57,336 nucleotides of DNA from Bacteroidota bacterium. GTDB lineage: Bacteria > Bacteroidota > Bacteroidia > Chitinophagales > Chitinophagaceae. Positions 26,748-34,553 of this stretch are shown one piece after another (positions within the stretch are counted from its first letter, which is position 1; every line of letters starts with the position of its first letter). Made by a program: the position numbers and the translations under genes. The notes beneath the pieces are model-generated. The model was not told the DNA's origin. It did no database searches and saw only the letters and a list, made by a program, of their open reading frames with translations. The stretch is from assembly GCA_026391415.1 (NCBI GenBank), contig JAPLEL010000105.1:1-57336 (forward strand), written 5' to 3'.

Positions 26748-27392
26748 ATGAAAACGCCAATCGCTGATATACGTTGTGATTATCGTATGAAATCATTACT
26801 AGAAGCGGATGTTGCTGCTAACCCATTCGAGCAATTTACGCGTTGGTTTGACGAAGCTTTAAACAGTGAAATTGAAGAAGTAAATGCCATGACTTTGGCT
26901 ACCGCTTCATTACAAGGTATTCCCTCTGCAAGAATTGTATTATTAAAAGGATATGACCAAAACGGCTTTGTTTTTTTTACCAATTACCAAAGCCAAAAAG
27001 CAAAAGACATTGCCGAAAACCCATATGCTTCCTTGGTGTTTTTTTGGAAAGAATTAGAACGACAAGTTCGTATTAATGGGAGTATAGAAAAAATACACGC
27101 ATCCGAAAGCGATGCTTATTTTCAATCGCGTCCTGCAGGCAGTAGAATTGGTGCTTGGTCTTCGCCGCAAAGCACCGTGATTGCTGATCGTTCAATTATA
27201 GAAAACAATTATGTGCATTTTGAACAAGAGTTTGGAGAAAATTATATTCCCCGTCCTAATCATTGGGGTGGTTATGTAGTGAAGCCAACCACTATAGAAT
27301 TCTGGCAAGGTCGCAGCAGTAGAATGCACGATCGAATGCTTTATAAACTAAACGACAATCATTCCTGGACTTTAGAAAGATTGGCGCCATAA
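26748..27392 (+). CDS. pdxH: Pyridoxamine 5'-phosphate oxidase
   Basis: FMN enzyme that makes pyridoxal 5'-phosphate from PNP or PMP. The 214 residues match the family length. FMN and substrate motifs: PSARIVLLKGYDQNGFVFFTN, SQKAKDI, FFWKELERQVRINGSIEK, SRPAGSRIGAWSSPQS and the C-terminal EFWQGRSSRMHDRMLY ending RLAP. It starts 27 nt after the RND permease and may be read through from it; it is convergent with the transketolase gene, with a hairpin between. Confidence 0.95.
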   Translation: MKTPIADIRCDYRMKSLLEADVAANPFEQFTRWFDEALNSEIEEVNAMTLATASLQGIPSARIVLLKGYDQNGFVFFTNYQSQKAKDIAENPYASLVFFWKELERQVRINGSIEKIHASESDAYFQSRPAGSRIGAWSSPQSTVIADRSIIENNYVHFEQEFGENYIPRPNHWGGYVVKPTTIEFWQGRSSRMHDRMLYKLNDNHSWTLERLAP

Positions 27393-27404
27393 TGAAAATA
27401 AAAA

Positions 27405-27428
27405 AAACCGCGACCAATGCCGCGGTTT
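27405..27428. terminator. Bidirectional hairpin between pdxH and the transketolase gene
   Basis: AAACCGCG and CGCGGTTT form a perfect 8-bp stem around an 8-nt loop. An A-run precedes it, giving a T-tail on the minus strand; on the plus strand TTTAAATATTT follows. Confidence 0.8.
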
Positions 27429-27453
27429 AAATATTTAAATAAGTTTCATTCTG

Positions 27454-28416
27454 TTATTTTCTAGCCATTACTTTTTCGACAGCTGTTACAATAAAGGGTG
27501 CGTCTAAGCCATATTTAGTTAATAGTTCAGTTGGTTTTCCGCTTTCGCCAAATGTGTCGTTGGTGCCAATATATTCAATAGGAATCGGACAGTTTTTTGC
27601 AGCTACTTGCGCAATAGCATCACCCAATCCACCAATCACATTGTGTTCTTCTACTGTAACAGCACATTTGGTTTTGCTGATTGAAGCCAATATTGCTTCG
27701 GTATCTAATGGCTTAATAGTATGCACGTTTATTAGTTCAACGCTAATGCCTTTTGCTTCTAAAATTCTTCCTGCTTCAATAGCTTTCCAAACCATATGTC
27801 CGCAAGCAAAAATAGAAACGTCTGCACCATCGCTTAGTTTTTGTGCTTTTCCAATTTCAAAATCTGATCCATCCACTGCTGTAAAGTTTGGCCATTTGGG
27901 ACGTCCAAAACGTAAGTATACTGGACCTTCATAATTGGCAATTGCTTTTGTAGCAGCTTTTGTTTGGTTAAAATCACAAGGCACAATAACAGTCATGCCA
28001 GGTAGCATTTTCATCAAACCAATATCTTCTAAAATTTGATGTGTTGCGCCATCTTCGCCTAGTGTTAGGCCAGCATGAGACGCACATATTTTAACATTTT
28101 TACCGCTATAAGCAACGCTTTGACGAATTTGATCGTAAACCCTACCAGTGCTAAAATTGGCAAAAGTTGTGGTGTAAGGAATTTTTCCGCCAATGGTCAT
28201 ACCAGCTGCAATACCAATCATATTTGCTTCGGCAATACCTACTTGTACAAAACGGTTAGGGAAGTCTTTAATAAAGGGTCCTAGTTTTAAAGAGCCTGCT
28301 AAGTCTGCGGTTAGCACTACTACGTTTTCATTTTCTTTACCTATTTCGTAGATGCCTTCTCCAAACCCACCGCGGGTTTCTTTCTCATTTTGTACTTGAA
28401 TATCAGTTAATTTCAT
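27454..28416 (-). CDS. Transketolase, C-terminal subunit of a split enzyme
   Basis: 320 residues covering only the pyrimidine-binding and C-terminal domains: VVLTADLAGSLKLGPF, FVQVGIAEANMIGIAAGM (with the Glu that activates thiamine diphosphate), SHAGLTLGEDGATHQ, YLRFGR and TVEEHNVIGGLG. The PP-binding N-terminal half (about 270-280 residues) is missing and is not encoded next to it. Such split transketolases are known in bacteria. Start at ATG 28416 (MKLTDIQVQ); earlier starts are poor. Participates in the pentose phosphate pathway if the partner exists elsewhere; a deoxyxylulose-phosphate-synthase-like role is less likely. Confidence 0.87.
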   Translation of the reverse strand: MKLTDIQVQNEKETRGGFGEGIYEIGKENENVVVLTADLAGSLKLGPFIKDFPNRFVQVGIAEANMIGIAAGMTIGGKIPYTTTFANFSTGRVYDQIRQSVAYSGKNVKICASHAGLTLGEDGATHQILEDIGLMKMLPGMTVIVPCDFNQTKAATKAIANYEGPVYLRFGRPKWPNFTAVDGSDFEIGKAQKLSDGADVSIFACGHMVWKAIEAGRILEAKGISVELINVHTIKPLDTEAILASISKTKCAVTVEEHNVIGGLGDAIAQVAAKNCPIPIEYIGTNDTFGESGKPTELLTKYGLDAPFIVTAVEKVMARK

Positions 28417-28551
28417 AACCATTGGTAGTTTCTTTTGATAGTGAATCAATTATATAAAATGATGCACTGAATATAAATTGCTGCAAAGTAAAGAAAAGAA
28501 GGGCAGTTTTGGGTAATTATACTCGTTTTTACTACGATTATATTTCAGTGT

Positions 28552-30585
28552 CTATACAATGTCTTTTACATTACCCGTTCTTTTTAATACGCCCCAGTGT
28601 TGTAATTCTCCTTTAATTGCCTGGCGCATTGACTTAAATAGTACCCATAACATCAGCCATCGATAGATTAGTCGTTGGGGAATTAACCAAACCAATTTCC
28701 ATACTTTTTCTTTTGCAAAGGTAAATGCAATACTAGCGGTGATGGCATCTACTATTATAAATATTAAATAATAAAGGCCAATTTTACCAGCATTGTCTGT
28801 TAGCAATCCAACAACCATTAAAAAATCTGCAATAGGGCTAAATAATGGGATGATGTATTTAAACAAAAGCATGTCTGGAAATGCAATAAACCCTAATGCT
28901 TTATACTTGGTATTAAACAATAATTCCTTGTGTTTCCAAAATGTTTGCATCACCCCAAAACTCCAACGGAAACGTTGTTTTAAAAACATCTTAACAGTTT
29001 CTGGTGCTTCTGTAAATGCTACGGCATTTTGTTCATTGGTTATTTGGTAGCCCAATTTTAAAATACGAATAGTAAGGTCGCAGTCTTCTGCAAGGGTGTC
29101 TGTTGTAAATCCACCAGCTTCTAATAAAACAGTTTTATTGAATGCGCCAATTGCTCCTGGAACCACAGTAATAGCGTTCACTTGCGCAAAAGCTTTTCGG
29201 TCTAAATTTTGACCTACGGTATATTCAATGCTTTGCCATTTGGTTAATACATTTATTTCATTTCCCACTTTTACAGTGCCAGCAACTGCGCCAATTTTTT
29301 GTCCTTCTAAAGGGTTTAAAAAATGTTGCATGAGCTTTGTTACCGCATCTGTAGCCAATTGCGTATCTGCATCAATACATACTAGATACTTTGCAGCCGA
29401 CTGCTCAATTCCATAATTTAATGCAGATGCTTTTCCACCATTTACTTTGGTTAATATTTTTACTAATGAATTAGATTCAAATGCATCCGTTACTTTTTTA
29501 TAAGTAGCATCGGTGCTGCCATCATCAATAAATATTATTTCAAATACCGGGTAATTACATTTTAATAAGTTTTCGATAGAGTTGACAGCATTTACTTCTT
29601 CGTTGTATGCAGGTACAATAATAGAAACCAATGGATATTTACTGATAGTAATTTCACTAATATTTTTTAGTTTCTCGGTTTTTCTTTCTAGTGCAGCTAA
29701 TATAAAAATTACTATCAGTCTAATGGCGCTTAATAAAAGAAATAACAAGAATAGGGCATACATAAGTGCACCAATCAAATAACCTGTTTCGGCAAAAATA
29801 TAATTGGCTTGAAGTGCATAATAACCGCTGCCCTTGGGCACTTCAGGCATTACGTCTTCAGGTTTTTTTCCTAATAAATCTGCTACTGTGGTAAAAGTGT
29901 AACCCCTGCTTTGGAAAAACCGTATGATCTTTCCAGTAGCTTCTACTGTTGCAGATCTGTCTCCACCTGCATCGTGTAATAAAATAATATTTCCATTTAC
30001 ACCACTAGTATCCGTTTTGTCGGGGTTGTTAATTCGTTTGTTGTAAACAGCCACCACTCGATTAAAAATAGTATCTCCATTAAAGTTTGGCAATTCATCT
30101 TTTTGCCAGTCTTCGGGGTCAATACTTTCGCCAACAGTGAGGTAATTCTTTTTTCTGCTTAATGCTACAGGAATTAATTCCTCGCTTTTATCGGGTTCAC
30201 TGTCTGCATTAAAAGGTGCACGAAACATAATGGTACTATGCCCAGTGATGCATTCTATTAATAACCTAGTTAAGTCCATTTCTAAATTGGCACGCTGTGT
30301 ACTTACCTTTGCCATATTAGGATGAAAAAAAGTATGGTTACTTAACTCGTGCCCTTCTCTATAAATTCTTTTAATTAAAGGGATATTATTTTCTGCTTCT
30401 ATACCTACTACAAAAAAGTTTGCGGGCACATGGTAATGGGCTAGTGTGTCTAAAATTTGTTTGGTGTATACCCTGTCTGGCCCATCATCAAAAGTGAGTA
30501 CTAATTTTCTTTTTTTCGTTTCGCCAAATTTTCTAATTACATAGGTTGATGGAAGTTCGGTATACGCTTCTTCGCTAATTAGCAT
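28552..30585 (-). CDS. Polysaccharide deacetylase-glycosyltransferase 2 (3' part of a split three-domain gene)
   Basis: 677 residues from ATG 30585. The N-terminal part is a NodB-type carbohydrate esterase 4 (LTFDDGPDRVYT with the metal Asp, then SNHTFFHPNM, and ILLHDAGGDR). A membrane segment near residues 270-300 leads into a processive GT2 (IIVPAYNEEVNAVNSI, IFIDDGSTD, CIDADTQL, EDCDLTIRI, QRFRW) and a membrane C-terminus. This resembles chitin- or poly-GlcNAc-type synthases. The frame is open upstream of this ATG for 45 more codons, back to the TAA of the GH18 gene, and those codons look like coding sequence. Whether translation restarts at 30585 is unknown. Confidence 0.88.
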   Translation of the reverse strand: MLISEEAYTELPSTYVIRKFGETKKRKLVLTFDDGPDRVYTKQILDTLAHYHVPANFFVVGIEAENNIPLIKRIYREGHELSNHTFFHPNMAKVSTQRANLEMDLTRLLIECITGHSTIMFRAPFNADSEPDKSEELIPVALSRKKNYLTVGESIDPEDWQKDELPNFNGDTIFNRVVAVYNKRINNPDKTDTSGVNGNIILLHDAGGDRSATVEATGKIIRFFQSRGYTFTTVADLLGKKPEDVMPEVPKGSGYYALQANYIFAETGYLIGALMYALFLLFLLLSAIRLIVIFILAALERKTEKLKNISEITISKYPLVSIIVPAYNEEVNAVNSIENLLKCNYPVFEIIFIDDGSTDATYKKVTDAFESNSLVKILTKVNGGKASALNYGIEQSAAKYLVCIDADTQLATDAVTKLMQHFLNPLEGQKIGAVAGTVKVGNEINVLTKWQSIEYTVGQNLDRKAFAQVNAITVVPGAIGAFNKTVLLEAGGFTTDTLAEDCDLTIRILKLGYQITNEQNAVAFTEAPETVKMFLKQRFRWSFGVMQTFWKHKELLFNTKYKALGFIAFPDMLLFKYIIPLFSPIADFLMVVGLLTDNAGKIGLYYLIFIIVDAITASIAFTFAKEKVWKLVWLIPQRLIYRWLMLWVLFKSMRQAIKGELQHWGVLKRTGNVKDIV

Positions 30586-30720
30586 ATCTATCTTGTCTAT
30601 TTCTGGTGTAATCTTTCCTGATGTGGGTGTTGCAATAACATCTAAAATTTCACCTTCTCCAATGTAATCTGGCTTAGTTCCTGCAGGTACTTTACTGAAC
30701 TCATTAAAATCAAAACTTTG

Positions 30721-31992
30721 TTATGCCTCTTTGGTCATGGATTTGTGGTAGAACTCCCAAACCCTATTGTCTTCGCTTCCCAAACGCCATAAGGCAGTGC
30801 CTGCTAATCGATATTCTGTAGCAAAACGCAAAATATTAAAATTGGTAGCAGCATCTGTAAAATGTACTTCATGCAATGAGTCGGCACCATCGTAATATTG
30901 GTAGTGTAAATTATAAGTATCATTATCAAAATCAACCACAGCATCGCTTTCCTTGGCATTGGCCAATGCTTCTTGATAAGAGAGGACTTCTACTTGTTTG
31001 CTTTTTAACTTCCAATCATAGCCATATGCAGCCATGCCTAGAATAATTTTTGAAGCAATAACATGGTCGTCCATTGCATCTAGTGCTGCTTGAATCCAGC
31101 GTTGAGAAGAAATTGGTCCAGGCTTAGTTTCTGTGTGGAATTGATCATAAGCCATTAAAATTAAATAGTCGTTGTATTTAGCAAGTGCCTTAAAATCGTA
31201 GTCATCATTAAAGGGAATTACATCAAAAAAAAAAAAAAAATTATTGGCATGTAATTGTGTGTATACTTCTTTTTGAAAAGCAACAATATCTTCAGCGCTA
31301 CTTTCCTCTAATTCTTCGAAGTCAATATTTACACCTGCAAAATCGTATTGTTTTAAAAGCTTAATTAAGTCACTAATTAATTTTTGTTTTTTTATAGGGT
31401 TCGTTAAAATTCTATGAATAGCAGCACCTCTAAATTCTTGCTTAAAATTATTAGAAAGAATAGGCATGATTCTTACACCCGAAGCTTTCATTAATTTTAG
31501 TGCACGTGCGTCAATATTGGTAAATAAGGTATCTGCATTTGGGTCAATGAAAAACCACTCAGGAATAACCAAGTTGAGCTTTGAAATATTTTTTTCTAAG
31601 GAGTAAAAAGATTGAGGGTCCCATGCTACATAAAAAGCAGCTCTTATTCCAATGCTGTCACTAAACAATGGAGAGTTTGATAGATCGAGTACATCATCAT
31701 TTTTTCCGCCAACTTTTCCTTTAGCCCATTTTGCACTAATGGCATTTCTAAACCCTCGATAATCTTGCAACATTTTACTCTCTCTATATGGGGCAACTTT
31801 ATCGGTTAATACTTTTTTAATGGCTTTATTAGCTAAAGAAATTTCTGGCTCATTGTTATCCATATTTCTTATAGCAATCATAATTACCCCAATAGCCAAT
31901 AACCCTAAAAAAAGTAGAAACCGGTAAGCGATTTTAAACCGCTGCCATCTTGCTTTTGAAACAGAATGAAAAACTTGAGGTTGGTCTGGCAT
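30721..31992 (-). CDS. Membrane-anchored glycoside hydrolase family 18 domain protein (5' part of the split gene)
   Basis: About 423 residues. An N-terminal membrane anchor (residues about 22-42) precedes a GH18 barrel with ESLVIPEWFF-like strand LNLVIPEWFFID, the catalytic-strand motif FAGVNIDFEELEE (Glu donor), YNDYLILMAYDQFH and LGMAAYGYDWK. In this context GH18 domains probably act on the nascent polysaccharide. I use ATG 31992; a GTG at 32004 is in frame. Residues encoded by 31225-31240 form five Phe from a 16-nt homopolymer. The gene ends ...SMTKEA then TAA, after which the frame continues. Confidence 0.85.
   Translation of the reverse strand: MPDQPQVFHSVSKARWQRFKIAYRFLLFLGLLAIGVIMIAIRNMDNNEPEISLANKAIKKVLTDKVAPYRESKMLQDYRGFRNAISAKWAKGKVGGKNDDVLDLSNSPLFSDSIGIRAAFYVAWDPQSFYSLEKNISKLNLVIPEWFFIDPNADTLFTNIDARALKLMKASGVRIMPILSNNFKQEFRGAAIHRILTNPIKKQKLISDLIKLLKQYDFAGVNIDFEELEESSAEDIVAFQKEVYTQLHANNFFFFFDVIPFNDDYDFKALAKYNDYLILMAYDQFHTETKPGPISSQRWIQAALDAMDDHVIASKIILGMAAYGYDWKLKSKQVEVLSYQEALANAKESDAVVDFDNDTYNLHYQYYDGADSLHEVHFTDAATNFNILRFATEYRLAGTALWRLGSEDNRVWEFYHKSMTKEA
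31225..31240 (-). repeat. 16-nt homopolymer (A on plus, T on coding strand) inside the GH18 domain
   Basis: A run of sixteen A on the plus strand encodes five consecutive Phe within HANNFFFFFDVIPFNDDYD. It is the longest single-base run I noticed in the window and is prone to slippage in replication and to sequencing error. Confidence 0.95.
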
Positions 31993-32059
31993 ATTATTTG
32001 GCACTCATGATAAAGGCGAATAAACGGCAAGTTACTGCCGATCAGACAATTTCATATCA

Positions 32060-32067
32060 CAAAAATA
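32060..32067 (-). promoter_or_regulatory. -7 box TATTTTTG for the GH18 gene
   Basis: TAnnTTTG on the minus strand, 68 nt before the ATG at 31992. It is back-to-back with the plus-strand box at 32077-32084. Confidence 0.45.
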
Positions 32068-32076
32068 ATTAAAACT

Positions 32077-32084
32077 TAGTTTTG
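32077..32084 (+). promoter_or_regulatory. -7 box TAGTTTTG for the sulfatase-like gene
   Basis: TAnnTTTG on the plus strand, 15 nt before the ATG at 32100, implying a leader of only about ten bases and disfavouring the earlier in-frame TTG at 32082. Confidence 0.5.
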
Positions 32085-32099
32085 TACTTTTATCTTTCT

Positions 32100-34535
32100 A
32101 TGGCGGCAACTAAAAATCTTTCTTTTGTTCAAGTTTATCTAAAAGCAATGTTGGCATTGGTTATTGCCATTTGCGGCATTCGCTTTTATGAATATTTTTT
32201 AGTAGCATCTAAGTCGTTTGTAAAACATGCATTGTATTTTGAACTAGCTGGTTGGTTATATGATATTTGGGGTTGTTTGCTATACGGCGCAGTTATATTA
32301 TTGCCTTTATTGCTGATTGGTTTGGCAAGTAATCGGGGTGCTAGAATCGTTTTACATACACTTAACACTTTACTAATTGTTTTATATATCGCATTAATAG
32401 TGGTGTTTTCTGAACGCAATTCACCTTTTGATCATGAATTTTTTACAAGAAGTTTAAAGGAATCTTGGATGACATCAAAGCAGATGATGACTAGCGGCCC
32501 ATTATTATACCTACCATTTTTATTATATGTAGCAATCTATTTTTTCTTAAACAATTGGCTATTTAAACCTTGGGTGATTAGCAAGGTGTTTATACAAGGA
32601 TGGTTAACGGCATCTATATTGTCTATCTTATTTTTTTCTTATGCTAACCCTTCCCAAAAATGGTTTGCACAAAAAAAAGCCTACTATTTTACTTCCAACA
32701 AATTTGTGTTTTGGGTAATTGACAACTATCGATACTTTAAGAACAAAGACAATTTTGATGCTAGTAATTTATCGCCAGAAGAATTGGCCGATGCTATTGC
32801 GTTCTATCAAAAAAACCAACCTTTTGCTTTTACTAGAAAAGATTTTCCGCTATTACATGAAAATAACAGTAAAGACGTACTTGGCTCATTCTTTAATTTA
32901 AATAAAAGCAAGCCGCCAAATATTGTGATATTGGTGGTGGAAGGTTTGTCGCGTGATTTTAGTGGCGATAGCGCTTATGCAGGAAGCTTTACACCTTTTT
33001 TAGATTCGCTGTCTAACAAAAGTTTAACCTGGGATAACTTTTTAAGTACCGCACCAGGAACTTTTGCAGCACACCCTGCCATTTCTGGTTCCCTGCCTTA
33101 TGGAAAGCGCGGATTTTCTGTAATTAATGTAATGCCCAATCATTTATCGCTCATAAATATTTTACGATCAAATGGATACCATGCTAATTTTTTAATAGGG
33201 TTTAATCCTGATTTTGATAATATGGGTGGGTATATGCGCTTACAAGGAACAGATATGATTTTGTCTAAATACGGAGCGAAATACAAAGAAATGGGTGTTG
33301 GGTCAGAAGGCTGGTCGATGGGTTATCCGGATGATGCTTTATTTAATAGAAGTTTTGAAGTGATGGACTCCTTGCATGAATCGCCCTATTTAAATATCTA
33401 TCATACAGGCACAACGCATATGCCTTATTTGTTTGAGCAAAAACCGCACTACGAAAAATTGTTTGATAAAAAAATGTTGGGAATACCCAATACTTTAACG
33501 GTAAAGAAAACACTCAAAGAAAGCAAAGAGGTTTTGGTTACTTATATGTTTGCCGATGATTGTTTTAGAGATTTTTTTGCAAAATATGCCAAGCGAGCAG
33601 ATTATGCAAACACCATATTTTTTATTACCGGCGACCATCATATTGGCTCTTTCCCTTCCACTTGTGGCATAGATGATTACCATGTTCCATTGATTGTGTA
33701 TTCGCCCATGTTAAAAGCACACAAGAAATTTTATTCTGTAAACTCACATAATAATTTGGCGCCAACCATTTCTTCGTTGGTATTAAATAATTATCCGGCA
33801 TTAAAACAAAGACCAAAAGAAGTGAACTGGCTTGGCGATGTATTAGATACTTGTGTACGTTTTAGAAATACACACGCTATGCCATTTATGGAATGGAGCA
33901 GAGAAATGACTGATTATATTTATAAGGGGTATTATCTTTCTGGAGACGAGTTGTATCGATTAACGCCCAATTTGCTAGAAGAGCACGTAGAAAACGATTC
34001 TGTTAAACAATACATGAAACAATTGCTCAATAATTTTAAGTTGATTAATTCTTATGTATGCGATAATAATAAAATTTTTCCGGTAAATAAAGTGATGCCA
34101 ACAGGTGCAAAAGAATTGCTTTTAGAGTATTCAAGTCCTGCCACACAAAAAATATTTACGCAAAGTTCCGACACTACTATATTGCCAGAAATAAAAATTC
34201 CTATTGGCGAAAAGTATATCTATGTAGAAGTTTCTGCAGAAATTAATTTACAAACCCCAGGCTTAGAAGATCAACCTTCATTTCGGTTATCTATAATTGA
34301 TACAACACACAAAGGGCGTAATTTTTTATTCTATACGCACCATAATATTGTGCAAATGACCAAAGGAGATTATGTAGAAAAAAAATGGAACACCACCACT
34401 ACCAGTGATTTACTTACAATAGACGAATACAAAAATTATCGAAATAAATTATTTGATCTGTCTTTCTATACACAGGTTTTACCCATGAACTTATTAATGC
34501 GAAATTTAAAAGTCAAAATATTTGGTATTAAATAG
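32100..34535 (+). CDS. LTA synthase/sulfatase-family membrane protein
   Basis: 811 residues from ATG 32100. The N-terminal third has about five membrane helices; the rest is a periplasmic alkaline-phosphatase-superfamily domain: PPNIVILVVEGLSRDF (metal site), the putative catalytic Thr in STAPGTFAAHPA, FITGDHHIGSF (metal His) and YHVPLIVYSP. Gram-negative members are phosphoglycerol or phosphoethanolamine transferases acting on surface glycans or lipids. Position next to the GH18-CE4-GT2 gene suggests modification of an envelope polysaccharide (inference). A C-terminal region of about 200 residues beyond the catalytic domain looks beta-rich and unassigned. Confidence 0.82.
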   Translation: MAATKNLSFVQVYLKAMLALVIAICGIRFYEYFLVASKSFVKHALYFELAGWLYDIWGCLLYGAVILLPLLLIGLASNRGARIVLHTLNTLLIVLYIALIVVFSERNSPFDHEFFTRSLKESWMTSKQMMTSGPLLYLPFLLYVAIYFFLNNWLFKPWVISKVFIQGWLTASILSILFFSYANPSQKWFAQKKAYYFTSNKFVFWVIDNYRYFKNKDNFDASNLSPEELADAIAFYQKNQPFAFTRKDFPLLHENNSKDVLGSFFNLNKSKPPNIVILVVEGLSRDFSGDSAYAGSFTPFLDSLSNKSLTWDNFLSTAPGTFAAHPAISGSLPYGKRGFSVINVMPNHLSLINILRSNGYHANFLIGFNPDFDNMGGYMRLQGTDMILSKYGAKYKEMGVGSEGWSMGYPDDALFNRSFEVMDSLHESPYLNIYHTGTTHMPYLFEQKPHYEKLFDKKMLGIPNTLTVKKTLKESKEVLVTYMFADDCFRDFFAKYAKRADYANTIFFITGDHHIGSFPSTCGIDDYHVPLIVYSPMLKAHKKFYSVNSHNNLAPTISSLVLNNYPALKQRPKEVNWLGDVLDTCVRFRNTHAMPFMEWSREMTDYIYKGYYLSGDELYRLTPNLLEEHVENDSVKQYMKQLLNNFKLINSYVCDNNKIFPVNKVMPTGAKELLLEYSSPATQKIFTQSSDTTILPEIKIPIGEKYIYVEVSAEINLQTPGLEDQPSFRLSIIDTTHKGRNFLFYTHHNIVQMTKGDYVEKKWNTTTTSDLLTIDEYKNYRNKLFDLSFYTQVLPMNLLMRNLKVKIFGIK

Positions 34536-34548
34536 CCAAATATTTTGA
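34513..34548. terminator. 13-bp hairpin between convergent stop codons
   Basis: A perfect inverted repeat (34513-34525 with 34536-34548; core CAAAATATTTGG/CCAAATATTTTG) with a 10-nt loop covers the end of the sulfatase-like gene and lies 5 nt beyond the carB stop. It lacks long T-tails but is well placed as a shared terminator. Confidence 0.6.
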
Positions 34549-34553
34549 AAAGA

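Larger units (their letters stand above)
28552..31992 (-). other. GH18-CE4-GT2 gene interrupted by an in-frame TAA
   Basis: The GH18 gene and the deacetylase-GT2 gene lie in one frame, separated by a single TAA (complement of 30721-30723) and 45 sense codons (30586-30720) reading QSFDFNEFSKVPAGTKPDY and onward to the ATG. Joined they would encode about 1146 residues, a size I associate with single-chain proteins of this architecture in Bacteroidota. This may be a nonsense allele, a split gene or a base-call error. Confidence 0.75.
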
